This document shows positions 33,289-44,231 of a stretch of 64,000 nucleotides of DNA, in pieces. The DNA is from Craterostigma plantagineum (lineage: Eukaryota > Streptophyta > Magnoliopsida > Lamiales > Linderniaceae): positions 186,001-250,000 of the forward strand of contig JAPQWV010000667.1 of the NCBI GenBank assembly GCA_027422505.1. Reading direction: 5' to 3'. The notes under the pieces were generated by a model. That model searched no databases. It had not been told where the DNA came from and saw nothing but the letters and a program-made list of their open reading frames with translations. The position numbers and the translations under genes are program-made. Positions within the stretch are counted from its first letter, which is position 1. Every line of letters begins with the position of its first letter.

Positions 33289-36200
33289 CATATGAAGGTG
33301 TAAGTTTAAGTGTATGTCTATGCTGAGTCAGATGAGAGTCAGCAGTTCATATCTTCTTAGCCTTGAGATCGATAAATACGTGACAAATGCATTTTACGTT
33401 AAATAAATCTCTTTAGATATAATATTAATAGACATGTCACATATTATATAGCAATTCTCATTGCGATGCGATTCTAAAATTGTGAAGTCCCATGTGATTT
33501 CAAGTTTTGCATGCGTATCAACTGAGAAAACAGCTAATTAGCTGTGAAATTTTCTATCATAAGACCATTGCCTCTCATTGTAAAGTGAATAATAGACTTC
33601 TAATGATTAAGCATCAAATCGTTCCTCGACTGAGCCACGTTATTCACAAATCCCAACTATGCATTGAAAAAAAATCGTATTACGTCGTTAGTGGTTCTTG
33701 ACTTCATTAACTTTGTGTTGAGAAATCGCTGCTATCAGCGACTCCTTTAGTATTGTTGTTATTTAGTTGGATAATATTAGTATGGTTGGCAATTGAACTC
33801 ACTTTCTAGCCACCCTTTTCACGAAACTTTAGATGAGTGCTCCAACTAAAGTTATAACATATAGTTCCATTCCATAAGGTAATGGGATTCTTGTCATAAT
33901 AACAGTTCCTCCACTTCCCATTAAATATCCATTAAGTAGCATTTCATTTATTTTATTGGTAAAAGTGCTCATTTATTGACTAAATAAAATAAATAAATCG
34001 TAGTGCTTACTGCTGCTGCACGATACTTCATTCCATCAGCTTCTAATATTCATGGATATAGGAAAAATAGTGCTTCTTGATATCTATAAAAAAAGATATT
34101 TGATGCCTATAATAATATTATTTTTTCAAAGCAATTTTTTCTTGAATTGAGAAAGAATATTAATAAATTGTGTCGCCACTCGTCACTTGCGATCAAGAAA
34201 TATAATCGAGTCAGAATGTTGCAGGAGATCTCCGAGGTGGAAAAGAAAGTTAGGAGTTTGTCACTTTCGATGGTCAGAAAAATGTAATAAAACATTGCAT
34301 TTGTTTTCATTACAATTTACAACTGAGGAAGTGCTTGGTGTCAGGTTCGTCACGATTTCTTATTATTCAATTCAACCCGTGTAATAAAAAAGAAAGAATA
34401 TGCCAAATGCATCTTAGTGAATGAGAATAGGCAGCTGATCAGAATTAACTATTAACAGAAAACATGCGCCAAGAGATGAATGAGCGATGACTGAAGAATA
34501 GATACTGTGGAATATTCTTGTAACGGATGCACATATAATCCACTCACACTCACACTTAGAAACACGAGCTTACGCTGTCGTAAGGGGTTTTCTTTCCTGG
34601 GTTGGAGATCTTAGAAAGATTAAGTAAAGAAGCGAAAGAAAGTTTCGATTTTTATATGTTTAAAGAGGTTCGAAAATGGCATGATGCACAAGGGATTTGG
34701 AGTGGCCTCTTAAAAAATTTGTCCTTTTTGCGTGTATGTGTGTTGATCGTTGCTTTTGATTTGAGTCAGAAACAAATGGGTCCAAAAAAATTGCTCGACT
34801 GAAGAAAACAATTGAGGCGATGGGCTTGTTTTTCTTGATCGGCGGCTCATGGACATGAAGGGCTTTTTTCTGGTTGGGTTTGAGTAAAAGCTGAAAGCAG
34901 GTCAGTTTACTTAGCTTCATGTTTTCTTTCCTTTTTTTCTCTTTGCTGCTGATATTGTCCTTTTAGTTTATTCGATTGTGTGTATCTTGACTTACACAAT
35001 GTTCCTTTCCTATGCTGATGATGATGGGTTCTATTGGTTTCGAAAATCCTCCCTTTTTTTCTGAAATTATGATACTCTTATGCACCAGAAATTCTGAGAT
35101 TGAAAAGTTTTCACTTATATGGATGCACTTAACTGCTCTTGACTAGTTAGTTGTTCATTCACTTGCAGGGCTCTGTTACGATGCATTGTCGACGCCTGAC
35201 TTGCAAAACATTAACGATTCAGAATCAAGCTTCTTATTTTTAGAAACTTCATTAGCATCGTCAAACAATCCTTGGCCTTCACCTTCTTATACGTACCTAA
35301 GGCTAAAAATACTCCCAGGCAAATACCCTTTGCCAAAGTTTTAGCTCCTCTTTTATCTTCTCGAAAAATTTATAGTCATCGTTCCTTCCTATAGGTGGAT
35401 CTTTAAGGTCCATTCTTGGGCAAACCTCCTTTGGCATTCCCTTCAGTGGGCAAATCTTCTTTGGCATATCTGAGTCGAAAGACTCGCTCTATCGCCCCAC
35501 GGGCAAACCTCCTTTGGCATATCGTCTCCACTCTTTGTTGGAGATTCTCCTTTTCTTTTTGTTGTTTCGCAAGAAAAGAGGCGCGCACAACCTCGATGGA
35601 TACACTATTCAGCGATGTCGAAAGTGTTACCGAAAGCAGCAGTTCTGAGGATTTCGAGGATGATATCGAGTCTCTATACAGCGGTCAAGCGCTAAACCTC
35701 TTCTCAAAGCTCGAGGAAACCATCACGAAAATCGACGATCTCCTCACTTTTGAGAGGGGGTTCCTGCATGGGGACATAGTCTCCCACGCCTCAGATCCAT
35801 TAGGAACGATGGGAAAGGTAATCGGCGTTTCCTTAACTGTCGACTTAGAAGACATATATGGGCACAAAATCCAAAACATCGTTTCCAAAGACCTCCACAA
35901 ACTGCGCTCTGTCTCAGTTGGAGATTATGTAATAAGCGGGGCTTATCTTGGGAAGGTCGAAAAGATTATCGATCGTTTGACCATATTGTTCGACGACGGT
36001 ACAAAGGGGCAGATTTCTCTCGATGGTCCAGAAAAGATTACGTCTTTATCCCAGACGTAGTCGAGGATCCAAATTGTCCTTACTATCCCGGGCAGAGAGT
36101 TTACGTTGAGCACCCTTCTTACAGTTCGTCAAGTAGTTGGCTGTGTGGTAGCAGCGATGATAGAAGCAAAGAGTTAGGAACTATCTGCAATGTAGAAGCT

Positions 36201-36588
36201 GCTGTAATATACGTCGATTGGCTTTACCGTGCCATTGCTGAAGATGGCGAGCAGAGAACTGCTCCTCCTTCGAGCTTGCAAGAGCTTAAAGACTTGACTT
36301 TTTTGCCAGGCTTTTCCTCCACAAATTGGCAGCTTGGCGATCGGTGTGTTCTTCGAGTCGAAAGAGATTCTCGAAATGTTCGTTTTCCTGGGCTGATCGA
36401 AGGGCAGCGCATGACAGCTCAGGCTACGAGCATCGTAGATTCTGACGTTCAACAGTTCGCTGTCATCGTAAAGACGAAGGCCAAGGTTGACGTGCTGTGG
36501 CAAGACGGCAGCAAATCGCTTGGGTTAGATTCTTGGTTTTTGTCTCCCGCGAGTGTTGTCGACGGCCATGATTTTTGGCCCGACACCT
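33289..36588 (+). repeat. PHO2-locus duplication, copy B
   Basis: Direct-orientation counterpart of 18598-21389, carrying the fuller gene. It includes ~1.2 kb of upstream sequence, the 5' UTR with an intron (about 34900-35169) and the first part of the coding sequence. Confidence 0.9.
35418..35519 (+). promoter_or_regulatory. Three miR399 target sites in the PHO2 5' UTR
   Basis: Sites at 35418-35436 and 35501-35519 (both GGGCAAACCTCCTTTGGCA) and 35448-35466 (GGGCAAATCTTCTTTGGCA). All three lie between the 5' UTR intron and the ATG at 35596, in the sense orientation, as in known PHO2 genes. Site 2 pairs at position 12 but has a G-U at position 9. A degenerate fourth copy is at 35317-35335. 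Phosphate starvation induces miR399, which lowers PHO2. Confidence 0.93.
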
Positions 36589-38648
36589 TTGTGCTGCAGA
36601 AGGGAAATTTCGACGATTCGAACGGTGACGGTTCTCAGAGATGGGGCGTTGTGAAGAGCGTCGACTCGAAAGAGCGAACTGTGACTGTGCAATGGCGCAA
36701 TTCTTCGCCTGAATCTGAGGAGATTGTGAGTGCCTACGAACTGATTGAGCACCCAGATTATAACTGTGTGGGCCAAATCGCGTGTAGGAAAGTTGGTTTT
36801 TCAGGCGAAAAGTTTGCAGAAAATAAAACGACATCTAATGTTTGCATGGAGGAAGATGAAGATCGCAGTAATGATTTTGGCAGCAAGTTCTTGTCGTATT
36901 TCGGGACTGTGGTTGGCGCCGAACAAGGCCTTCTTCAAGTTAAATGGGCTAATGGCGACATAACCGAGGCAAGCATTTCCATGCTTTTAGTTAAGAGTTT
37001 ACACCTTTCGCTGAGCTCATTATCATTTATTACAGGTCGAACCATATGAGATCTACAGAATCGAAGCAGCGTCTTTCATTATGCCAGCCGTCGAAGATGC
37101 TACGCCGACAGTTCTTGGCTCCGACGATTACGAAAAGACGCAAATTCTCAGTAACGAAAACCCTCCGGCGGAAGACAAACCTTTGAGTGAGAAATTGAAG
37201 GTGCCCTAGATTCTCAATCTCTAGTACTTAACGTTACACTCTCGAGCAACGTTTTATTACAGATACGTTCTTTTTTACGCTCTTGGCAGGATATCTTTAC
37301 GAGTATCACATCAAGCCTATTTAGGTCAATCGGCGAAGCTCAGAATGGTAATACTTACGAACGCACTACAGCTGAAGATTTGCAGAATCCCAGGCAACTC
37401 CTTGATGGAGAAGGGGACATGCCTGAGAAGATGATAATGCAAGGGTTTAAAGAAATTAACGAGGATAATCTTCTTCCAAGATCTTTTAACCAGTTTGATC
37501 TACTCGGCGATTGCCCAGACCACCACTTTGCCTCTCAATCTGAGATGGACGTTCAATCACCGCAGGTTAGAGAATAGAAATTGTGAGTTCTTTCCTATTC
37601 AGTTTTTGTCTTAAATGTTTACGTTTGCAACGCAGACGAAAAGGCGCTGGCTGAGGAAAGTTCGCCAAGAATGGAGCATCTTAGAGAAAGATCTCCCCGG
37701 TAAGGGAAAAAACAACAAAAGCCTTTGTCATCTTCCTCTTTCACCATTTGTAAATTGTAACGAATCTTATCTGTTCTGTGCAGAAACCATCTACGTGCGC
37801 GTCTATGAAGAGAATATGCAGCTTATTCGAGCTGCGATCGTGGGCCCCGCCGGGACGCCATACCACGATTTGCTGTTCTTCTTCGACGTATATCTCCCCC
37901 CAGAATATCCTAACGAGCCGCCCGTAAGCAGACAATTTTGTTCTTTCCTCACCTTTGAACTGTTCTTTGCCCGAGAAAATGGTAGAAGAAGTTAGGATAA
38001 ACGTCTGAGTATTTTTTTCAAACAGATGGTTTATTACAACTCAGGCGGCCTACGCATAAATCCCAACCTATACGAGTCGGGAAAAGTCTGCCTCAGCCTA
38101 CTGAACACATGGGCTGGAACCCAATGCGAAGTGTGGAATGCTCAATCTTCGACGATTCTTCAAGTCCTCGTCTCGATTCAAGGGCTCGTACTCAACGAAA
38201 GGCCTTACTTCAACGAGGCTGGCTTCGATTCGCAGATAGGAAAACCCGAGGGAGAAAAGAACTCACTCAGCTACAACGAAAACGCATTCCTCGTCAGCTG
38301 CAAGTCCATGCTGTATCTCCTCAAGAAACCGCCCAAGGTAACTCTTGATTTATTTTTTTCGCAGAAGAATATCGAATTATGTCCTAAATCTTTCGACAGG
38401 GTTTCGAAGAGCTCGTGGACGAGCACTTCAGGCGACGTGGAAATGATGTCTTGAAGGCTTGCCGAGAGTATATGAGAGGAGCTGCGATAGGATGTCGGTT
38501 CGATTCTGCGAACATGGAAGGAGAAGTGAATTTGAATGGAAATTCAAAGGGCTTTAAGATTGCGCTCGCCAAGATCTTCCCTAAGCTTGTGGAAGCATTT
38601 ACAGACAAGGGCGTGGACTGCGGAGAATTCTTGAATCAGGTTTCCTAA
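35596..38648 (+). CDS. PHO2: PHO2-like ubiquitin-conjugating E2 (UBC24 type), one apparent frameshift
   Basis: PHO2 is an endomembrane E2/E3 hybrid that triggers loss of PHO1 and PHT1 phosphate transporters. Exons: 35596-36968, 37036-37200, 37263-37565 (its 5' edge could be 37290), 37636-37699, 37784-37923, 38026-38337, 38400-38648; about 868 residues against ~900 in Arabidopsis. The N-terminal region holds repeated SH3-like stretches (VGDYVISGAYLGKVEKI; VKTKAKVDVLWQDGSKSLG; WGVVKSVDSKERTVTVQW). The UBC domain near the end has TPYHDLLFFFDVYLPPEYPNEPP and the catalytic Cys in ESGKVCLSLLNTW. Intron 1 has a GC donor. At 36050-36052 a run of three C where the frame needs four (or equivalent) breaks the frame after ~152 codons; no other break was seen. 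Confidence 0.92.
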
Positions 38649-38894
38649 GTTGGGATTATTACAGTTGCAGATATATGTAAGATAGCCTATGTTTATCATC
38701 AGTTTCTGAAAATAAAAATGATCCTATGCTTGGAATAAACATCGTGTACTGTAATATAACGTGGCTTGGAGTTACTACGACATGTACATCAAAGCTTTGT
38801 ATGCTATAAACTTGTGTGTTCTAAATAGCAGAAAGCATAATTAGAGTGTGTAATGATATAATAGCTCCATCACTACAAGACTGAGCCGTTCTAA

Positions 38895-39596
38895 CTAAGT
38901 CTTGAGGGTGAAAAGATTCATTATGTTGTGAAGGGAAAGGAGAATCACGATGAAATAGACCACAGAAGACACAAAACCAGCAATGAGTGCCCCAGTGATA
39001 TGATTGCAGAACTTAGGGACTTGTCCGCAAATTGGAGCCCAGCCCGCATGATCGTTGCCGTTCTTCCCTATTTGTCCTACGGCTATGCATGCCGATATGC
39101 TCGAAATCAGAAGCAATGTCATAACCTACATAAACACAAAAAACACACCATCTATGTAATATTTGCAGCTTTTTTTTAAGGTTGTAAAGTGAAAAAAAAT
39201 GGTGTTATAACATAAGTGAAAAGGTGATTTTTTTTTACCATGTCCATGACCAAGATCAAGTGCCCACATGATGGCTTGGCTGGGACAAAGAGAAGGAGAA
39301 AAGTATAACCGCTTGCAATAGCATTTATCAACACAAAGTACCTGCAGTTATTTTCAGTACATGATCAAATCTTACGAGCCCTTTCTTGCCAAGATCTTCT
39401 CTTTTTTTTGTGGGCTCAAATAATTACAAATATTCACTTACTTGAAAGTCGGTGAATTGGTATATTTAGCATCAAACTCCATGCCTAGAACTTGAGAAGA
39501 GTCTTTGCTTGTGAGCACGACCACCGTGGCAATAACGCTAGCTATCAATGCGATGAGCCTCATAAGGAAAATGGGAATTCTTTTGGACAATGCCAT
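38895..39596 (-). CDS. CASP-like membrane protein (CASPL1 type), one apparent frameshift
   Basis: Exons 39596-39442, 39342-39239 and 39125-38895 encode ~162 residues. Four transmembrane segments: [32 protein letters not shown].., [16 protein letters not shown] and [20 protein letters not shown]. The [14 protein letters not shown] loop fits the CASPL1 group (family: Casparian-strip scaffold relatives). Exon 2 contains a five-T run (39299-39303 region on the minus strand) where the family frame needs four, shifting the frame. It is the only break, so sequence error is as likely as pseudogenization. Confidence 0.85.
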
Positions 39597-39906
39597 ACTT
39601 AATAATGCAAGATTATTTGTCTTATTTTCTTTTTTCTTTTGTGATGAGAAACAAGACAACGTTAGGCAAAGTGAAGCAAGAATGATATGTTATCGAAGAG
39701 AAGGGTGTTAGGAGAGACAGATAAGCTCGAGGCGACCTTTGTGTACATATATGGTCATGTTCTTGGTAACCTAAAGAGGGCTCAAAAAACGTCTCCTTAA
39801 TTACTACAGCTTGTGATGTGTTGTAATTTTTTTTTAAGGAAGAGATAGGGTTATTTATGAATGGGATATTACAAAGTGACGAATGAATGCTTAGGCGAAT
39901 AATTAA

Positions 39907-40101
39907 TTACTGCAATGCAAGGAAATGTATATGATAGATATACTGTTGACCTACCTTGTAAGAAATTTTGCGAATATGTACGGCGCTCACCATTGCTGAG
40001 GTGGTTGGCGTGTCTCTTTTATATATGATTTCTTTATCGTTGACGGCGGCTTTGGCGGTGGAGGCGGCGGCAGTTGGCCGTGTACGCCACCTTCCGATCA
40101 T
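39907..40101 (-). CDS. Possible small protein beside a bidirectional promoter
   Basis: A 64-codon ORF starting MIGRWRTRPTAAAS and rich in Ala, Thr and basic residues. It begins ~40 bp from a cluster of TGGGCC motifs shared with the divergent gene at 40358, which makes transcription plausible. I recognise no family. A GT after ISYK (~39955) could be a donor, but no downstream exon was identified. Confidence 0.25.
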   Translation of the reverse strand: MIGRWRTRPTAAASTAKAAVNDKEIIYKRDTPTTSAMVSAVHIRKISYKVGQQYIYHIHFLALQ

Positions 40102-40129
40102 TGCCTTGTCGGGAATCCGTACAGCTGTC

Positions 40130-40215
40130 AGGGATATATTCTAATGGGCCGAGCATATACGGCCCATATAAACGGACTTATATTGACGGCCCAATATAGG
40201 CCCATGTAAAATGGA
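40130..40215. promoter_or_regulatory. Bidirectional promoter with four site II motifs
   Basis: TGGGCC or GGCCCA occurs four times within 70 bp (about 40145, 40161, 40188 and 40199), between the minus ORF at 40101 and the gene starting at 40358. Spacing of about 10-27 bp is typical of TCP-bound housekeeping promoters. Confidence 0.55.
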
Positions 40216-40357
40216 GAGACAAAGACTAAAAACACCCTCTTGCCAGGAAGTATCCCTTTCTGGTTTTTCCCAGTTCACGCGTGTATGTCGTCTTCTTTGT
40301 ATTGATTGATTATTTTCGCTGGAAGGAACAGAGCGAAAAGGGGCATAGGAGCTGAGA

Positions 40358-41724
40358 ATGAAGATAGATGAGATTATTCCACAGCAATGGGCGCCTCCGT
40401 GTAACAGTCTGTGCACCCAAAAATACGCAGCTCTCATGCAAATACCTTGTAATTGATTTAGGCTCTTCTATTATTACTTAGTTTATGAGCCTGCCCTGCT
40501 CTTTGTTATTTTTTCTTTTCGTTTCGAGTTTTTGCTGTGGGTTTTCGTTTTTTTTTTTTTGTGTGTGTGTTTGTTTTACTATGTTTTTGCAATTTTTTTT
40601 TCCTTGGAGCTGTTTATTTCGTGTTGCTGTCTGAATATCTAGGTTGAGGAGTTGAAATTCTTTGATTATGTGATTGGCTGCAATCTTATTCTGAAGTTTC
40701 TACATAAATCTGTTCATTGCGGATTGTTCCTGGTTTAAGTATAGACATTTCTTTCCAGTTATGAAAGATGCGAGCTAATGTAGCTTATCTGTAGCTGAGT
40801 ATGTTAGTGGGATAAATTCTACGTGATGTGCTTCCGTAATGTCGATATATATAATATTCTATTAACCTCGTTTAGGGCGATCCCTTAAATTCCTTTCTCA
40901 ATCGTATTTCTGGCCAGACATATGATTCTTATTCACATAATTTAGAAGCAGATATGAAGAAACTGTTATCTTCTTGCAGGGAGGGTATTCTGCAAAAAGG
41001 GGTGTGACGCTGATGGAGAGACGTGGGACGAGTGTAAGTCTTCTGTAATCTTGAGCTTCATTACATGTTAGAAGCTACTACTAAACCGTCAACTAACTCG
41101 GGATTTCACTTTGCTGTTCCTGCCTTGACTTTACGCCGCTTATCATTCCTAGGAAGAGTATAAGTAAATGCAAATAAAATGTTTTATTAAGGTTTGGGAG
41201 AATGTGATGAGACATGCTACAAAGACCCTGTCCTTAAAGACCAAAAATGGAGTTCTTATATCGATCGTTCTCCCGGTTCTGTCAGCTACTCCGAGGTTAG
41301 TTTCCCTTTTCTGATGCTTACATGCTCAAACTAAGTTTTTTTGCTAACTAATTATGAAATATCCCTTTTGGCTGTGCATTGTAGGAGTGTTTTCGTGCTT
41401 GTGTATCTGGATGCGGTTACAAGGTTAGTTTCACGTCTTTTGTTTTTACAGACGAAACTGATCTCACAATTCGCGCTCCACGTCAAGCTTTAATCATAAC
41501 GGAGAAACCAACTCTTGTGACAATTCGTGTTTTTCCCTTTTATCACATGGAATTGCAAGTAAATTTGCAGCTCTCTCCTTCAGTTTGATATTCCTAAAGA
41601 GACGGTCGAAGAAGTTCATGCAAGACCACCGCCTCCAAAGGAAGAGGAGAAACCGACGCCTCCCCCGCAAAATGTTGAAGACGAAAAACCTCCTAAAGAC
41701 GAGGTACCTAACACTTCTGCTTAG
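40358..41724 (+). CDS. Conserved plant Cys-rich protein of unknown function
   Basis: Five exons (40358-40448, 40980-41033, 41192-41295, 41385-41423, 41584-41724) give 142 residues. The first ~95 residues carry regularly spaced cysteines: WAPPCNSLCTQKYAAL, WRVFCKKGCDADGETWDEC, GECDETCYKDP, SEECFRACVSGCGYKF. The C-terminus is Pro/Glu/Lys-rich (ARPPPPKEEEKPTPPP). I recognise it as a widely conserved uncharacterised plant protein (Arabidopsis At1g47278-like, from memory). No signal peptide is visible, so the CxxxC pairs suggest metal binding or an intermembrane-space type fold, but this is inference. Confidence 0.85.
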
Positions 41725-41998
41725 TTTTTCGAGCAGAAACACTCGAGACTATCTAGTTTAGGAACGCAGCACAACACCAAAATGATTATTAGCTTGCTGA
41801 ATTTGGTGGTCTTGATTTTTGGCGTAGTATTTTTTTTTTTTTTTTTTTTTATCTCTTGCCTAGAGGAATGTTATTGTCTTAACGACATTTATACTTAGTT
41901 ATGTATTGAGATTTGAGAAACTTTCATGAACCACAGCAAAAAAAAAAAGTACAGAAGCAAACTAATCTTTCACACAAGAGTCTGGGAAAACTTGATCA
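41725..41998. other. 3' UTR region between convergent genes
   Basis: Holds a T-rich run (41828-41850) and an A-run (41939-41949). Nothing else was seen. Confidence 0.4.
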
Positions 41999-42184
41999 TC
42001 ACGATGGATGATTGCTGCGGGAATTATTGGCACTGATAATCGATGATAACGATTGCAAGAGACTCGAAACAACCGCAATTTTGACTCGACCTCTCTTTGG
42101 GATGGGACGGCCGTACGCCGTTCTCCTCGGCGAAATCCCACCGTTGATCGCCATCGACTGCGCCTCTCTCCTCGCACTTTCCAT
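41999..42184 (-). CDS. Small basic plant protein (61 residues)
   Basis: Single exon starting MESARREAQSMAINGGISP and containing the stretch YGRPIPKRGRVKIAVVSSLL, which resembles a family of short uncharacterised plant proteins with a RPIPKRGQVK-like motif (from memory). A TATA-like ATATATATA on the minus strand (42306-42317) lies ~125 bp before the ATG, supporting a real gene. Longer ORFs in the other minus frames overlap it but show no family features. Confidence 0.5.
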   Translation of the reverse strand: MESARREAQSMAINGGISPRRTAYGRPIPKRGRVKIAVVSSLLQSLSSIISANNSRSNHPS

Positions 42185-43028
42185 GTCGAAGGTCGATTCT
42201 CTCAGTTGAATGCTGAAACTGGTAAGCTAACTGAATAAACTCAGCTTGGATTGGACTTTGGAGGTGCTTCTTGGTTGTGCTGTGCTTTAGCTTGGTCGTT
42301 GATGGTATATATATAGTGAACGTTGTTCCGAAAATGCCCTCGTGCGTTACGGTGGTTGGAAGTGGTGGTTTGAAGGGTAGTATAGGCAAATCAGAAGATT
42401 TTATCCTGTTTCCAGAAGAAATAGCTTAGCTGCAATAAAGGTCACGTGGGATAATTCATAAAATACTATATAATTTAATTTAGTGGGTCGCACTAAGGTG
42501 TTATGGGGTGGGAACGAAGTTGCTTTTCATTTAACTTTTCATATGGTGTCATCGTATGATATCATATGATTTTCAAAGATGAGTATCGTCATACTATCTT
42601 CTTGAATTTATTACCCGATCGATATATAAAGTAATCACGTGATGGGTCTTTTTCGTCGATCTTCACCTTTTCGTAGCATGAAACCGCTAGTACGTTTGAC
42701 AATTGGGCCAAAGCTTCACGAATCATATCTGGTTAGGCCCATTAGGTGGGCCTTGGCTTTAGTAATTTGGCCCAATTAGTGAGTTTACACATAAGGCCCA
42801 AACTCATATAAGAAGTGTATACTACTTCCTCCGTCCCACTTATTTCTTCCCTTATTTCTAGCACGTTAATTTTAAGAAAATCATCACATGGATATATCCT
42901 TCATGTGTGAATAATAAGTAGAGGATTTTCTTACAAATTAACAGTGTTAGGGAAGGCGATTTAGGTTAGTAGTGGATATGAGATGGTCTACTGAGGTGGC
43001 GTTGTTGGGAATCGAAAAATGCAAAAAT

Positions 43029-43097
43029 TATAGAGATTTGCTTATTGTGCCCACGATGATTGCTCACGGTAGGTGGGCACCATAGCAAACCTCTATA
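43029..43097. repeat. Imperfect ~25-bp inverted repeat, 18-nt loop (miRNA-precursor-sized hairpin)
   Basis: Left arm 43029-43054 (TATAGAGATTTGCTTATTGT...) pairs with right arm 43073-43097. The only differences are one G/A position and a 3-4 nt bulge; the GTGCCCAC end pairs perfectly. It lies ~400 bp upstream of the DUF1218 start. No TA or other target duplication was recognised. Confidence 0.65.
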
Positions 43098-43132
43098 CAT
43101 ATATTATATATATGTATAATAATATATGTATA
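43094..43132. repeat. AT-only 14-bp inverted repeat
   Basis: TATACATATATTAT (43094-43107) and ATAATATATGTATA (43119-43132) are perfect complements around an 11-nt loop. They adjoin the larger hairpin, so the two folds compete for bases 43094-43097. Confidence 0.7.
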
Positions 43133-43447
43133 TAACGAGAAAACGAAATTGGAAGCAAAGGCTTCCGCTACCATGATTCTTGTGATGGAAGTTAAAAAGT
43201 TGGAGAAAGAGTAGTCGTCCCACGACTTTGCTTTGCTTTAATTTGCTTTTCATTAAATTCGCCTCAAGTAAGACCTGCATTTAGTTCTCTTCTCTGCCCT
43301 GTTTTTACTTTCCTTATACTTTATTTCCCTATGCTCACCATCTTCTCGTAGGTCAGAACTTCTCAGGTTTCAGCAGATCTCATACCTTCTAATAGAAAAA
43401 AAGAAAAAAGAAATACTGAAGGAGAAGATTCATTTTTTTGTGAATAA

Positions 43448-44231
43448 ATGGCATCAAAACTGTTGCTGGTAGCTGTTTCTATCTTAGATTTGATTGCCTT
43501 TTCCCTCGCCGTTGCTGCTGAGCAGCGCAGAACTTCTGTAAGTGTAATTCTTACGCATGCAGCTTAATTCACTTAAGTTTCCGAATTAGATCAGATGATC
43601 AGTAGTATACAGAAACAAGGGATGATTTTTGTGTTCTTTGCCTGAATAATAATCTACTGTGATTCCTCTCTATTCTAAAACAGGCCAGAGTTGAGACAGA
43701 TGCTAATTCGAAGACAAGCTACTGCGTCTACGACTCGAATGGAGCCACTGGCCTAGGCGTGGGCTCATTCCTTACACTCATGGCTAGCCAAGCACTGATC
43801 ATGGCAGCCACTAAGTGCTTGTGCTGTGGTAAAGCTTTGAGCCGTTCAAGAACATGGGCCATCGTCTTATTCATCACTTGCTGGTAAATATACATGTAAA
43901 ACAAACACCTTTCAATCCATACCCATAAACAAATTCTGACAATCCAAGTCTAATCTTTTCTTTTACTTTCTCTCGCAGGTTTACGTTTTTTATCGCGGAG
44001 GTGTGCTTATTGGCCGGCTCCGTAAGAAACGCCTACCACACTAAGTACAGGGCGTTTTTTTCGGACAACCCTCCTTCTTGCGAGACTCTTCGAAGGGGAG
44101 TTTTCGGGGCTGGCGCTGCGTTTATTGTCTTCACTGGCATTTCGTCTGAGCTGTTTTACGTCAGCTATACGAAGAATAATGATCATGGATTTATGCCTCA
44201 GGGCGATGGAATTAGACTGAATACCCTGTAG
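43448..44231 (+). CDS. DUF1218 membrane protein (DESIGUAL/MWL-type family)
   Basis: Exons 43448-43537, 43684-43883 and 43979-44231 give 180 residues. N-terminal signal-anchor (KLLLVAVSILDLIAFSLAVAAEQRR), then YCVYDSNGATGLGVGSFLTLMASQALIMAATKCLCCGKAL, a third hydrophobic segment (WAIVLFITCWFTFFIAEVCLLAGSVRNAYHTKY) and a fourth (GVFGAGAAFIVFTGISSELFYV). The CxCCG and AGSVRNAYHTKY motifs are family hallmarks. Relatives affect lignin deposition or leaf symmetry; the substrate here is unknown. All splice phases fit. Confidence 0.92.

Larger units (their letters stand above)
42185..43447. other. Intergenic with site II motifs, MITE end and hairpins
   Basis: Several GGCCCA/TGGGCC motifs cluster at 42704-42800. 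A Stowaway-type end (CTTCCTCCGTCCCACTTATT, ~42831) appears without a clear partner and may be a truncated MITE. Two hairpins are listed separately. The leader of the DUF1218 gene occupies the right end. Confidence 0.45.

Noticed and set aside
42024..42389. 121-codon minus-strand ORF
   Set aside because: It overlaps the better supported small basic protein in another frame and spans its TATA-like region.
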